In this document: piece after piece, positions 18,238 to 27,495 of the stretch
Position numbering within the stretch: the stretch's first letter is position 1
How the letters are laid out: each line of letters opens with the position of its first letter
Assembly (NCBI RefSeq): GCF_001613245.1
Contig: NZ_BDBZ01000001.1
Span: 186,001-250,000, forward strand
Direction: 5' to 3'
Length of the DNA: 64,000 nt
Origin: Nocardia speluncae NBRC 108251
Lineage (GTDB): Bacteria > Actinomycetota > Actinomycetes > Mycobacteriales > Mycobacteriaceae
Made by a program: the position numbers and the translations under genes
Notes under the pieces: generated by a model
Database searches by the model: none
Told to the model about the DNA's origin: nothing
Seen by the model: the letters and a program-made list of their open reading frames with translations, nothing else

Positions 18238-18320
18238 ACCGGGGCGCTACCCCGCGGGCGCGGCCGCAAACCGCTCCGAACGGCTCGCCGTATGTCGGAG
18301 GGCATCGATAGTCTCACCGC

Positions 18321-19403
18321 ATGTCTTCGGCATGGTTGCGCGCGAACGCGGTGTCCTGGTCCCTGCCCCGTACCTCCGGTACGCTCGCCGGCGCCCTGGC
18401 CGATATGGAGTTCGTCCAGGCCGATCCGATCCGTGCGCCGGCGCGCGCCCAAGATCTGATTCTGCGTCAGCGTGTCCGTGGTTACCGGGCCGGGGATCTC
18501 GACCGTCGCTATCGCGAGCTCGGTATCGACGAAGACATGGTGTACGCCTACGGCTACACCGTGCCCCGGCTGCGTCGGCTCCTGCACCCCCGCCACCACC
18601 CGCGGGCGACGAACGGTGCCTACCCGCACGACACCCGGTCGGCCGAGGTACTGGAATTCGTCAGGCACCGCGGGGTAGTGCACCCGCGCGAACTGCAAGA
18701 GCATTTCGGCCATCGCGGGGTGGCGAACGCCTGGGGCGGTATCTCCTCGGCCACCACCGTGTTACTCGAGGAGCTACACCGTTACGGGCTGCTGCGAGTG
18801 GCCGACCGGGTCTCCGGTATCCGGCGCTACGAGGAGGCCCCGGCCTCCGTGGAACCGGCATTGGATCCGGCGGCGCGGCGCCGGGCGCTGGCGCTGCGTA
18901 TTGCCCGCACCCTCGCCCCGGCGGCGGAACCGACACTCACCGCGACGGTCAACCGGGCCGTCCGCTCGATCGGCGGCGCCACCGGCTCGGCCACGATCCG
19001 GGAATTGCTCGCCACCGGTGAACTGGCCGCGCGCACCGTCGACGGCGTGCGCTATGTGTGGCCGGCCGATCTGGTTCCCACCGACCGCCCGGCGCCGGCG
19101 CGGGTGCGTTTCCTGGCGCCGTTCGACCCACTGGTGTGGGACCGGAAACGGTTCGGCGCGATCTGGGGGTGGGATTACCGGTTCGAGGCCTACACACCCG
19201 TCGCGAAGCGGGTCCGCGGCTACTACGCGATGCCGATGCTGTGGCGCGACCGGGTGATCGGCTGGGCCCTCTGCGCGGGTGCGGGCAGCGAAGTCGATGT
19301 GGGGTTCGTCGATGGTGCCCCCGGGAGTAAAGCGTTCGCGACCGCCTTGGACGCGGAGATATCCCGGCTACAGGACTTCCTCGGCCCGCCCCCGCGGCGA
19401 TAA
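18321..19403 (+). CDS. AlkX/YcaQ-like winged-helix protein
   Basis: A 360-residue protein of the HTH_42 (YcaQ/AlkX) family, some members of which are DNA glycosylases that unhook crosslinks or remove alkylated purines. The QxD signature occurs as QADPIRAPARAQDLIL at about residues 33-48. Winged-helix segments follow (GVVHPRELQEHFGHRGVANA, ATIRELLATGELAARTV), and the family C-terminal core has PFDPLVWDRKRFGAIWGWDYRFEAY, stated here in parts: PFDPLVWDRKRF then WDYRFEAY. The gene diverges from ctpI with 83 bp between the starts. Glycosylase activity is inferred from the family. Confidence 0.8.
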   Translation: MSSAWLRANAVSWSLPRTSGTLAGALADMEFVQADPIRAPARAQDLILRQRVRGYRAGDLDRRYRELGIDEDMVYAYGYTVPRLRRLLHPRHHPRATNGAYPHDTRSAEVLEFVRHRGVVHPRELQEHFGHRGVANAWGGISSATTVLLEELHRYGLLRVADRVSGIRRYEEAPASVEPALDPAARRRALALRIARTLAPAAEPTLTATVNRAVRSIGGATGSATIRELLATGELAARTVDGVRYVWPADLVPTDRPAPARVRFLAPFDPLVWDRKRFGAIWGWDYRFEAYTPVAKRVRGYYAMPMLWRDRVIGWALCAGAGSEVDVGFVDGAPGSKAFATALDAEISRLQDFLGPPPRR

Positions 19404-19659
19404 CGCCGCTGTGTGCTGATGCCTCCACTCGGCGGTATCGATCATCTCGCGCGGGGTACCGGTGTCGAATATCGGTCTGCACGGCATGCTCGCCCGCCCT
19501 GGGCGTGACCGGCCGAATCCCCGCCCGCAGGTACGGCGTTTGCCGCCATCGGTCCGGGGTAGCCGCCTACCGGACCGGCCCGGCAGCCGGTGTGGCTGTT
19601 CGATCCGCATCGTTTCCCTGCCGGAACAGCGCCGGAAGCCGTCGGCCGAGGGAGCGGAT

Positions 19660-20847
19660 ATGAAGGCTGTGACATGGCAGGGCAAACGCAATGTTCAGGT
19701 AGCCGATGTGCCCGAACCGCGGATCCAGGAGCCGGGTGATGCCGTCGTCCGGGTGACCTCCACCGCGATCTGCGGATCCGATCTGCACCTGTACGAACTA
19801 CTGGGCCCGTTCATGTCCGCGGGCGATGTGCTGGGGCACGAGGTGATCGGGGTGGTGGAGGAAGCCGGTTCCGAGGTCACGAACCTCTCGAAAGGGGACC
19901 GCGTGGTGGTGCCCTTCCAGATCAGCTGCGGTGGTTGCGTGATGTGCAGGCAGGGGCTGATGACGCAATGCGAGACGACGCAGGTGCGGGATCAGGGCTG
20001 CGGCGCGGCGCTGTTCGGCTACTCCAAGCTCTACGGTCAGGTGCCGGGTGGGCAGGCCGAATACCTGCGGGTACCGCATGCCGATTTCACCCATATCCCG
20101 GTGCCCGACGGTCCCGCCGATACCCGATACCTATTCCTGTCGGATGTCCTGCCGACCGCCTGGCAAGCCGTCGAATACGCCGCCGTGCCGGACGGCGGAT
20201 CGGTGACCGTGCTCGGGCTCGGCCCGATCGGCGAGATGGCTGCGCGGATCGCGCACCATCGCGGATTGCGGGTGATCGGCGTGGACCTGGTCGCCGAGCG
20301 GCTGGATCGGGCTGCCGCGCACGGTATCGACACCATCGACCTGGGGGCTGTGGGTGGTGGTCTCGCGGACGCGGTTCGCGACTGCACCGACGGCCGGGGC
20401 AGCGATGCGGTGATCGAGGCGGTCGGTATGGAGGCGCACGGGTCGCCGGTGGCGGCCGCGGCACAGCGGGCCATCTCGTACCTGCCGGCCGTGGTGGCCG
20501 CGCCGGCGATGAACACCGCGGGCCTGGACCGGCTCGCCGCGTTGCATGCAGCGATCGATATCGTCCGGCGCGGCGGAACGATCTCGATCATCGGCGTGTA
20601 CGGCGGGATGGCCGATCCGCTGCCGATGCGGGTGCTGTTCGACAAACAGGTCCAATTGCGCATGGGCCAGGCGAATGTGAAGCGCTGGTGCGACGATATC
20701 CTGCCGCTGCTCGACGACAGCGATCCGCTCGGTGTGGAAACCTTCGCGACCCACCACCTGCCCCTTTCCGCGGCACCCGAGGCGTATCGCATGTTCCAGG
20801 CCAAGGACAACGGCGCGATCAAGATTGTCCTGGACCCCGCTGCCTGA
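19660..20847 (+). CDS. Zinc-dependent MDR dehydrogenase, formaldehyde-dehydrogenase-like
   Basis: A 395-residue medium-chain dehydrogenase. The catalytic zinc site has ICGSDLH and GHEVIG. The structural zinc lobe has four cysteines (CGGCVMCRQGLMTQC). The NAD motif is GLGPIGEMAA. Overall it resembles the threonine/glutathione-independent formaldehyde dehydrogenase group, with the inserted GCGAALFGYSKLYGQVPGGQ segment typical of that group. The physiological alcohol or aldehyde is unknown. The ATG at 19660 follows GAGGGAG; the open frame extends upstream but without homology. Confidence 0.86.
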   Translation: MKAVTWQGKRNVQVADVPEPRIQEPGDAVVRVTSTAICGSDLHLYELLGPFMSAGDVLGHEVIGVVEEAGSEVTNLSKGDRVVVPFQISCGGCVMCRQGLMTQCETTQVRDQGCGAALFGYSKLYGQVPGGQAEYLRVPHADFTHIPVPDGPADTRYLFLSDVLPTAWQAVEYAAVPDGGSVTVLGLGPIGEMAARIAHHRGLRVIGVDLVAERLDRAAAHGIDTIDLGAVGGGLADAVRDCTDGRGSDAVIEAVGMEAHGSPVAAAAQRAISYLPAVVAAPAMNTAGLDRLAALHAAIDIVRRGGTISIIGVYGGMADPLPMRVLFDKQVQLRMGQANVKRWCDDILPLLDDSDPLGVETFATHHLPLSAAPEAYRMFQAKDNGAIKIVLDPAA

Positions 20848-20990
20848 CGCGGTTCGCTGTCGTGGGAGAAATTTGCGACTCAGGGGGAGATGTGTCGGTT
20901 CGGGTTGAACTCCGGGACGAAGTGCGCAATACCTATTAGCGGAGTTGGGCTGTCGCGGCAGTACGCGGCACGGGATCGAAGGAGACATCT

Positions 20991-21449
20991 GTGCGCACAT
21001 TCACCGGCAAGGACGACGTCCTCGCAGCAGTGGGGGAGACTCTCGGCACCAGCGACTGGGTGGAGGTTACCCAGCAGATGGTCGATCAGTTCGCCGAAGC
21101 GACCGGAGATCACCAGTGGATCCATGTCGACCCGGAACGGGCGAAGCGGGAGAGTCCGTTCGGTGGCCCCATCGCGCACGGCTATCTGACCCTGTCGATG
21201 CTGCCGTTGCTCGGTTCGCAGATCTTCGCGTTCGAGAATGCGAAACTGGGTATCAACTACGGTTCCAACAAGGTCCGGTTCCCGAGCCCGGTGCCGGTGG
21301 GTGCCAAGGTCCGTTCCACCGCTGTGCTGGCCGATGCCACCGAGGTGTCCGGTGGTGCGTTGCAACTGGTGGTACAGCACACTGTGGAGACCGACGGTGG
21401 CAGCAAACCCGCGCTGATCGCGGAGGCGGTGAGCCGGGTCGTGTTCTGA
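20991..21449 (+). CDS. htdZ: R-specific enoyl-CoA hydratase, MaoC type
   Basis: A 152-residue single hot-dog domain with the hydratase-2 motif ATGDHQWIHVDPERA. Asp40 and His45 are at the positions expected for the catalytic pair in HtdZ (Rv0130-like) proteins. It would hydrate trans-2-enoyl-CoA to the R-3-hydroxyacyl-CoA in fatty-acid metabolism. The GTG start at 20991 has a strong GAAGGAG. The stop converges on the next minus-strand gene. Confidence 0.88.
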   Translation: MRTFTGKDDVLAAVGETLGTSDWVEVTQQMVDQFAEATGDHQWIHVDPERAKRESPFGGPIAHGYLTLSMLPLLGSQIFAFENAKLGINYGSNKVRFPSPVPVGAKVRSTAVLADATEVSGGALQLVVQHTVETDGGSKPALIAEAVSRVVF

Positions 21450-21470
21450 TCCGGTGGAGTCCGGCGCCGG

Positions 21471-22598
21471 TCAGCGATCGGCGTCGGTGAACCGGATGAT
21501 CCCGCGGATATTGCGGCCTTCGAGCATATCGGTGACCCCTTCGTTGATCTGCTCGAGCGAGTACTCGCGGGTGATCATATCGCCGAGACCGAGGTCGCCC
21601 AGCTTGTAGAGTGCCAGGACCTCCGGGATCAGCAGCTGGGGGTTCCCGCCGCCGAACAGGGTGCCGCACAGGCTCTTCTGCTGGAAGGTCAGTGCCGACA
21701 GGTTCATCCGGGGATTGGTTTCCGCGGCATCGCCGGTGGCGGCGAGGACGCAGCTTCCGGCCTTCGCGGTGATCCGCATCCATTTGGCCAGATCGTGGCC
21801 GTCGCACCGGCCGACCGCCACGATCACCGTGCGGCACATCTGTCCGCCGGTGATTTCTTCGATCGCGCCGATCGCACTGTCGATATCGGAGTAGGTGTGG
21901 GTGGCGCCGAACTTCGCGGCCTGCGTGCATTTCGCCTCGACCGGGTCCACCGCGAAGATCCGCCGCGCCCCGGATATCACGGCGGCCTGTACCGCTGCCG
22001 TGCCCACCGCGCCGACGCCGATTACGGCGATATCTTCGCCGGGCCGCACTGCGGCGGTGTTGACCACGGCGCCGTATCCGGTGGTGACGCTGCAACTGGC
22101 GAGGCAGGCGATATCGAACGGGATGGTGGGGTCGATCTTGACCACCGAACTCTTGTGCACCACCGCGTAGGGGGCGAAGGCGCCGATCAGCGAGGTGGGG
22201 TGTACATCGTGGTCGCGGGCCCGGATGCGGAAGGTGCCGTCGGAGACGGCACCCCGGGTGAGTAGTTCCTGGCCGCGGTCGCACAGGTTGTGATGGCCCG
22301 ATAGGCAGGATTGGCACAGCCCACAGGCCGGGATGAACGAGAAAACCACATGGTCGCCCACTGCGAACCGGTCGACTCCCGCACCCACCTCGACGATCAC
22401 GCCGGCGCCCTCGTGCCCGCCGAGGATCGGGAACTCGGCGGTGGGGACGTCACCGCTGGCCAGCCGCTGATCGAACTGGCACAGGCCGGCGGTTTCGACG
22501 CGAACCTTCACCTCACCGTGCTGGGGATCGCCGATCTCGATTTCCTCGACCGACCACGGCTGCGCGTAATCCCAGATCAAAGCACCCTTGGATTTCAT
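21471..22598 (-). CDS. NDMA-dependent-type zinc alcohol dehydrogenase
   Basis: A 375-residue MDR enzyme resembling the Rxyl_3153/NDMA-dependent alcohol dehydrogenase family. These hold NAD(H) tightly and pass electrons to mycofactocin in vivo. Marks are GLCQFDQ at the catalytic cysteine, GGHEGAG, the FSFIPACGLCQSC cysteine cluster, SCSVTTGYGAVVNTA and the NAD loop GVGAVGTAA. The family's usual CHSD reads CQFD, so a proton-relay serine is a phenylalanine. The start at 22598 has AGGGAAG upstream. The next gene upstream is a mycofactocin-coupled-type SDR, which supports the cofactor inference. Confidence 0.82.
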   Translation of the reverse strand: MKSKGALIWDYAQPWSVEEIEIGDPQHGEVKVRVETAGLCQFDQRLASGDVPTAEFPILGGHEGAGVIVEVGAGVDRFAVGDHVVFSFIPACGLCQSCLSGHHNLCDRGQELLTRGAVSDGTFRIRARDHDVHPTSLIGAFAPYAVVHKSSVVKIDPTIPFDIACLASCSVTTGYGAVVNTAAVRPGEDIAVIGVGAVGTAAVQAAVISGARRIFAVDPVEAKCTQAAKFGATHTYSDIDSAIGAIEEITGGQMCRTVIVAVGRCDGHDLAKWMRITAKAGSCVLAATGDAAETNPRMNLSALTFQQKSLCGTLFGGGNPQLLIPEVLALYKLGDLGLGDMITREYSLEQINEGVTDMLEGRNIRGIIRFTDADR

Positions 22599-22658
22599 CG
22601 GCTTCCCTAACTGTCGTGACGGTCGTGCACGTGGTCCGCGGCAGTACCCAGATTGCCT

Positions 22659-22673
22659 GATAATGCCATTCTC
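22659..22673. promoter_or_regulatory. Imperfect palindrome shared with 27376-27390
   Basis: GATAAT-GCC-ATTCTC is a 15-bp near-palindrome upstream of the alcohol dehydrogenase gene. The longer context, TAATGCCATTCTCGGAAAG, closely matches TAATGGTATTCTCTGAAAG at 27378-27396. It may be bound by the same regulator. Confidence 0.4.
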
Positions 22674-22765
22674 GGAAAGTGTTATATCGAATTTTCCTGC
22701 CGGTTTCTTGCACGACCCGCACGAGAGCCCGCCGCGGCGCCGCACGCGACCGCGGCGCGACGCTG

Positions 22766-23587
22766 TCAGTACTGCGCGGAACCGAGGTCCACCGAGATGC
22801 TGCCGGCGGTGACGAACCGGGATTCATCGCTCGCCAGCCAGCACACCGCGTCCGCGATATCCTCCGGCATCGCGATCCCCTCCGGCAGCAGTGGAGTGTT
22901 CATCCCGCCCAGCCGTCCGTTGGTTTCGGCCGCCCGGGTGAGGGCGCCGACCATATCGCCGGAACCCATCGGTGTGGCCACCGGGCCGGGGGCGACGCTG
23001 TTGACCCGGATCGAATGCTTACCGAGTTCGGCGGCGAATGCTCGCGCCATCCCGGTGACGGCGTGCTTACTCGAGGTGTAATGAACCATGAACGGCTGCA
23101 TGGCCACCCCGGATGCCGAACTGATGAGAACGATCGACCCACCGCGCCCGCCGTCGATGATGTGCTGCGCGCCGGCCATCACGGTGTTCCAGGTTCCGGT
23201 GACATTGGTGTCGATCACCGCCCGGAACGATTCCGGGGTGATGGTGTCCCAGGGCTCGGGGATGCAGATCCCGGCATTGGCCACGATCACATCGAGGCGG
23301 CCGAACCGCGCTACCCCCTCGTCCACAACTGCGCGCATCGCCGCGAGATCCCGGGTATCGGCGGCGGTGGCGAAGATCTTGCCACCGGCACCCTCCACCA
23401 GGCGCACGGTTTCGTCGAGATCGTCCGGAGTCGCCGAATCGTAGGGCACTGTGGGCGGCAAGGGGGCGCACAGGTCGACAGCGATGATATCGGCGCCCTC
23501 GGCTGCCAGTCGCTGCGCATGCGCACGGCCCTGGCCACGCGCCGCCCCGGTGACGAAAGCTACTTTGCCGGATAGTCGACCGCTCAC
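22766..23587 (-). CDS. Mycofactocin-coupled-type SDR oxidoreductase
   Basis: A 273-residue short-chain dehydrogenase. It has GAARGQGRAHA at the NAD-binding loop, ADIIAVDLC, NAG in ANAGIC, and the catalytic set Ser (SSASG), YTSSK. The GKVAFVTGAARGQGR opening and the extra segment after the second strand are typical of the mycofactocin-coupled SDR family, whose NAD does not readily exchange. The GTG at 23587 with AGGAG 6 nt upstream is preferred; the open frame extends further upstream but without homology. It precedes the NDMA-type alcohol dehydrogenase on the same strand by 167 bp. The substrate is unknown. Confidence 0.84.
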   Translation of the reverse strand: MSGRLSGKVAFVTGAARGQGRAHAQRLAAEGADIIAVDLCAPLPPTVPYDSATPDDLDETVRLVEGAGGKIFATAADTRDLAAMRAVVDEGVARFGRLDVIVANAGICIPEPWDTITPESFRAVIDTNVTGTWNTVMAGAQHIIDGGRGGSIVLISSASGVAMQPFMVHYTSSKHAVTGMARAFAAELGKHSIRVNSVAPGPVATPMGSGDMVGALTRAAETNGRLGGMNTPLLPEGIAMPEDIADAVCWLASDESRFVTAGSISVDLGSAQY

Positions 23588-23723
23588 TTTTGCTCCTGTC
23601 GTTATGGGAAACGTCCGACCATTGTGGGCCGACGGGTGTTCCACGCGCACAGGCCGGGGTTCCCCGGTAGCGCCGAAAGCGGCACGCAGCGGCGCCGCGA
23701 TCAGCGGTGCCGTCCCGGACCGG

Positions 23724-24437
23724 CTACTCCGACAACGCTTTCAGAGCGATCTCGGCCAGCTCGGGCCGGCAGATGATCAGATCGGGCAGGTACGGATCGG
23801 GCCGGTTGTAGCGCAGCGGGGACCCGTCGAGCCGGGACACATGAAGCCCGGCCGCGGCCGCGACGGCGACCGGGGCGCAGGAATCCCATTCGTACTGGCC
23901 GCCCGAATGGGCGTAGATATCGGCCTCCCCGCGCACCACCGCCATTGCCTTGGCCCCGGCCGATCCCATCGGTACCTCGGTGGCCGACAGCCGGGCGACG
24001 AGCTGCCGGACCTCGACGGAGGGGCGGCTGCGCGACAGTGCGACCCGTACGGTGCCCGGGGGCGGTGGGGCAGTGAGCACCGGAGGCCGTCCGGTGTGCA
24101 GGACCGAGCCCATGGCCGGGAGTGCGACAGCGCCGGCCACGGGCTCGCCGTCCACCGCCAGCGCCACGTGCACCGCCCAGTCCGGCCGCCCCGGTTCCCC
24201 GAATTCCCTGGTGCCGTCGAGGGGATCGACGATCCATACGCGGGAATGGTGCGTGCGAGCCGGGTCGTCGGGGGACTCTTCGGAAAGTACGGCATCCGCC
24301 GGTCGAAGCTCGGCCAATCGGTCCAGCAGTAGCCGGTTGGATCGCTCGTCACCGACCCGGCCGCCGAGTTCGCGGATCGACAGGAGCAATTCGCCGGCCT
24401 CTTCGGCCAAGGTTGCGGCGAGAGTGTGGTCGTCCAT
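23724..24437 (-). CDS. cysQ: 3'(2'),5'-bisphosphate nucleotidase CysQ
   Basis: A 237-residue inositol-monophosphatase-fold enzyme. Metal ligands are in EESPDD, in DPLDGTREFG and in the C-terminal YEWDSCAPVAVA. CysQ recycles 3'-phosphoadenosine 5'-phosphate made during sulfation and sulfate assimilation. Mycobacterial CysQ can also act on fructose bisphosphate and inositol phosphate. The ATG at 24437 is preceded by AAGGATCC and starts the conserved fold directly. Confidence 0.88.
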   Translation of the reverse strand: MDDHTLAATLAEEAGELLLSIRELGGRVGDERSNRLLLDRLAELRPADAVLSEESPDDPARTHHSRVWIVDPLDGTREFGEPGRPDWAVHVALAVDGEPVAGAVALPAMGSVLHTGRPPVLTAPPPPGTVRVALSRSRPSVEVRQLVARLSATEVPMGSAGAKAMAVVRGEADIYAHSGGQYEWDSCAPVAVAAAAGLHVSRLDGSPLRYNRPDPYLPDLIICRPELAEIALKALSE

Positions 24438-24585
24438 GGGGATCCTTCCTGGCGGGCGTTGCCGTCCGGATCCATCTAACACGCCTACGTCCGGCGCTCT
24501 CGCCGCGCGGTCGCGGTAGGGCCGGTGGCGGTGCGGCCCGTGTCCGGCCGGGGCCGGCGGCCGGTACGGGCGCGACGAGCCTCCG

Positions 24586-24732
24586 TCAGAAGGCCATGAA
24601 CAGGATCTGATCCCGGGTGTAGTCGTGGCCGGGATGGTTCTCGGTCAGGTGCTTGCGCACGTTGTCGACCAGTTCGTCCTCGTCTGCGCCGGTCAGGTGT
24701 TCACCGCAGGGGCAGTTCAGCTGGGTTTTCAT
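24586..24732 (-). CDS. Small DUF1059-type protein
   Basis: A 48-residue protein with a CPCGEHL motif near the N-terminus and HLTENHPGHD further on. This Cys/His pattern of the DUF1059 family may bind metal. AAAGGGCAACC precedes the ATG. It lies between the P450 gene (upstream) and cysQ (downstream) on the same strand. The function is unknown. Confidence 0.75.
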   Translation of the reverse strand: MKTQLNCPCGEHLTGADEDELVDNVRKHLTENHPGHDYTRDQILFMAF

Positions 24733-24802
24733 CGGTTGCCCTTTCATCGTGGGGAAGCAACGCCGCTCAGCGTAGTAGCCGGGGCGCCGCGATGACGACC
24801 GA

Positions 24803-26077
24803 TCAGGCCCGGTGTACCGGCATCCGTTTGATGCCGTGGATGAAGTCGCTGTGCACATACTCCGGTTTCCCGAGTGTCACCTCGGGGACGCGGGTCAGCA
24901 GCTCGTGGAACAGTAGCCGCAACTGCATCCTGGCCAGCCAGGCGCCGAGACAGAAATGGGCGCCGCCGCCCCCGAACCCGGAGTGTGTATTCCGGGTTCG
25001 GGTGATGTCGAAGATATGCGGATCGTCGAGCGCGGTCTCGTCGCGATTGGCCGAACAGTAGAACAGCACGAGCTTGTCGCCGGCCAGGATCCGGGTGCCG
25101 GCGACTTCGGTATCGGCCACCGCGTGGCGAGCGAAATGCAGCACCGGTGTCGACCAGCGGATGAATTCCTCCACCGCGCCGCCGATTCGTGCATCGAAAT
25201 CTTCCAGCAGCCATTCCCGCTGGGCGGGCCGGTCCACCAGCGCCTCGAATGCATGGGAGGTGGTCTGTTTGGTGGTGTCGTTACCGGCCGAGGCCAGTAG
25301 CACCATGAACGCCCCGATTTCCTCGTCGGTGAGGCTATGGCCGTCGACCTCGGCGGCGACGATGGCGGACATCAGATCGTCGCGGGGTTCCGCGCGCCGT
25401 AACCGGGCCAGATCGGTCCCGGCGCAGTGCAGAATTCCGAACTGCGCCATGAAGAACTCCGCGCGTTCGGCGAGGGCAGCGTATTCCTCGTCGCTGGAGC
25501 CGAACATGGCCTCGGCGGCCTGGGCGACCGAATCGCGTTGCGCCGGATCGATTCCGATCATGTCCGAAATCGTGCGCATGGGAAGTTTGCGCGACACGCT
25601 GTCGACGAAATCGACCGGCGCACCGGAAGACAGGTCCGCAAGGAACTCGCCGACGATCTCGGTGGCATTGGCCCGGATCTGGGATTCGATACGCCGCACC
25701 TGTTTCGGTGTGAACGCCGAACTGATCAGGCGCCGATAGCGGGTGTGCTCCGGGGGGTCCATGGTGAGGAAGAACGTGGTGGGCCGCTGCAGCTCTATGG
25801 GCATCGGGTCCATACTGATGCCCAGTGTCGAAGTGAACAGCTCGGGATGCCGGCTGACGAAGGCGATATCGTCGTGCCGGGTCACCGCCCAGTAGCCGGG
25901 TTCGGTATGCGGGAACAGCGCGGGTGGCGGTGCGTGCCAAGTGAGTCCGGGTTCGGTGCGCAGCTGCGCGAACACTTCGTCGCGGGCGCGGAAATCCCGG
26001 GCCCAGAACGCGGGCTGGGAAATATCGAGCCGGTGGTAGTGGCGCGATGCGGCGGGCGCGCTGTCGATAGGGCTCAT
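24803..26077 (-). CDS. Cytochrome P450
   Basis: A 424-residue soluble bacterial P450. The I-helix oxygen-activation motif is AGNDTTKQ, the K-helix ExxR is in EEFIRW, and the haem loop FGGGGAHFCLG puts the cysteine ligand at residue 376. It would hydroxylate a hydrophobic substrate using a separate ferredoxin and reductase, neither of which is adjacent. Sterol- and lipid-related neighbours are consistent with a lipid substrate but do not show it. The ATG at 26077 begins the conserved fold; the open frame continues upstream without recognisable homology. Confidence 0.91.
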   Translation of the reverse strand: MSPIDSAPAASRHYHRLDISQPAFWARDFRARDEVFAQLRTEPGLTWHAPPPALFPHTEPGYWAVTRHDDIAFVSRHPELFTSTLGISMDPMPIELQRPTTFFLTMDPPEHTRYRRLISSAFTPKQVRRIESQIRANATEIVGEFLADLSSGAPVDFVDSVSRKLPMRTISDMIGIDPAQRDSVAQAAEAMFGSSDEEYAALAERAEFFMAQFGILHCAGTDLARLRRAEPRDDLMSAIVAAEVDGHSLTDEEIGAFMVLLASAGNDTTKQTTSHAFEALVDRPAQREWLLEDFDARIGGAVEEFIRWSTPVLHFARHAVADTEVAGTRILAGDKLVLFYCSANRDETALDDPHIFDITRTRNTHSGFGGGGAHFCLGAWLARMQLRLLFHELLTRVPEVTLGKPEYVHSDFIHGIKRMPVHRA

Positions 26078-26493
26078 GAGCGACTCCGAGCTCGGTGATC
26101 CATGGTGCGCGCGCGGAACAGGCGAGACAGGCTGAGTGCGCGCGAGTCGTAGAAATACTCTAGATCGCCACCCCCTCCCGGGCGGCGGCTTCCGGCGAAT
26201 CCGGATGCGTCCGGCGGCCTCGCCACCCCCGGTCCCCTCATATTCCGCCCGATGGCCGTGCTCGGCGCGCGAAATCACCTGCTTCGAGTGCTTGTCCCGA
26301 AGTGATCGCGATGGACCGGACGCTGTGCGGCCAAAGATTTTTCGGCAGCTACCTGCGCGAATGAGTGCGGCGGAAATATTATTCGGGTGTTTTCCCGGCC
26401 GGCGATGAATTCGCGGCGGTGCTTCCGTCACCACTGTCGAGCCCTATTTGTCGACGTCGCACCACACCACAACCGGATAGAGAGAAAAACTCG
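26078..26493. other. Divergent region, P450 and methyltransferase
   Basis: These 416 bp separate the divergent P450 and methyltransferase genes and must hold both promoters. A weak inverted repeat, TAGA-5-TCTA, lies near 26150-26163. A more AT-rich patch (AAATATTATTC) is at about 26370. Neither is convincing enough to call. Confidence 0.4.
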
Positions 26494-27357
26494 ATGCCAG
26501 ATTCGTCGTTCAGCTCGCTGGGGCCCGGCCGCGCCCCGGCCGGGGTCGATACCTCCCGGGCCGGTATCGCTCGCGTCTACGATGCCAGCCTCGGCGGCAA
26601 GGACAATTTCGAGGCCGACCGTCAGGCGCTCGCCGCGGTCCTGGAAGTCGCGCCCGGTATGTGCGCGGTCTCGCGTCGGAACCGGGCCTGGTTGCGCCGC
26701 GTACTGCGGTACCTGGCCGGGGTCGTCGGTGTGGAGCAATTCCTGGATGCCGGTGCAGGGTTGCCCACCGTGAGCAATACGCATGAAATCGCCCAGCTGG
26801 TGAACCCCTGGGCGCGGGTCGTCTACCTGGACAATGATCCGATGGTCAGCGCGCAGGGCCGGGCATTGCTGGAAACCAACGAGGACACCGTCTATCTCCA
26901 CGGAGATCTCACCGATCCGGATGTGCTTGCGGTGGATTCGTCGGTCTGGCGGTACCTGGACCAGGACCGGCCGGTCGCGGTGATACTGGGTTCCGTACTG
27001 CATCACCTGTCGGATTCCGCGGATCCCGCGAGCATCGTGGCCCGGGTGGTGGAGGCACTGAGCCCGGGGTCGTATGTGGCGATCACGCACTTCTGGGATC
27101 CGGGTGAGGATTCCCCGGACCACCAGCTCGCGCGTGAAGTGGAGCGGCGTTTCGTGGAAAATGCCGTGGGCTCGGGCTGGTACCGGACCCGAGCGGAGAT
27201 CGAATCGTATTTCACGGGGCTGGAATTGATCGATCCGGGCGTAGTGCCGCTCGACGAGTGGTGGCCTTCGGGGCCGGTGCATCCGCCGGGGACCGCCGAA
27301 GAGCGTTTGATCCTGGGCGGAGTGGGTCGTAAGTGTGGGCTCGTGCCGTTGCTGTAG
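26494..27357 (+). CDS. SAM-dependent methyltransferase (PF04672 type)
   Basis: A 287-residue methyltransferase of the actinobacterial S-adenosyl methyltransferase family (DUF574/PF04672). The opening DTSRAGIARVYDASLGGKDNF, given here as RAGIARVYD and GGKDNF, is the family signature. SAM-binding motifs follow: FLDAGAGLPT, VVYLDNDPMV and LHGDLTDP, then ILGSVLHHLSD. The substrate is unknown. Many actinomycetes carry dozens of paralogues, often beside regulators or secondary-metabolism genes. The ATG at 26494 has AGAGAGA upstream, a weak ribosome site. Confidence 0.87.
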   Translation: MPDSSFSSLGPGRAPAGVDTSRAGIARVYDASLGGKDNFEADRQALAAVLEVAPGMCAVSRRNRAWLRRVLRYLAGVVGVEQFLDAGAGLPTVSNTHEIAQLVNPWARVVYLDNDPMVSAQGRALLETNEDTVYLHGDLTDPDVLAVDSSVWRYLDQDRPVAVILGSVLHHLSDSADPASIVARVVEALSPGSYVAITHFWDPGEDSPDHQLAREVERRFVENAVGSGWYRTRAEIESYFTGLELIDPGVVPLDEWWPSGPVHPPGTAEERLILGGVGRKCGLVPLL

Positions 27358-27377
27358 GTGCCGCGCCCTCGGTTTGG

Positions 27378-27410
27378 TAATGGTATTCTCTGAAAGAGAG
27401 AATTGGATTA
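27378..27410. promoter_or_regulatory. 33-bp interrupted palindrome with -10 hexamer
   Basis: TAAT-3-ATTCTCT-5-AGAGAAT-3-ATTA is symmetric around 27394, with the 7-bp inner arms (27385-27391 and 27397-27403) perfect. A TATACT hexamer at 27409-27414 overlaps its right edge, so a bound repressor would block initiation of the gene at 27496. Confidence 0.65.
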
Positions 27411-27495
27411 TACTTCCGCGGGACCGGCTGCCCGGTGGTGTGCGACAGAGCACGACCCCGGACGGCACAACACCCGCCGGAACTGGATAGATACC

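Noticed and set aside
27403..27495. Upstream ATG start for the SDR gene
   Set aside because: It overlaps the palindrome and the TATACT box, so it would not be transcribed from that promoter.
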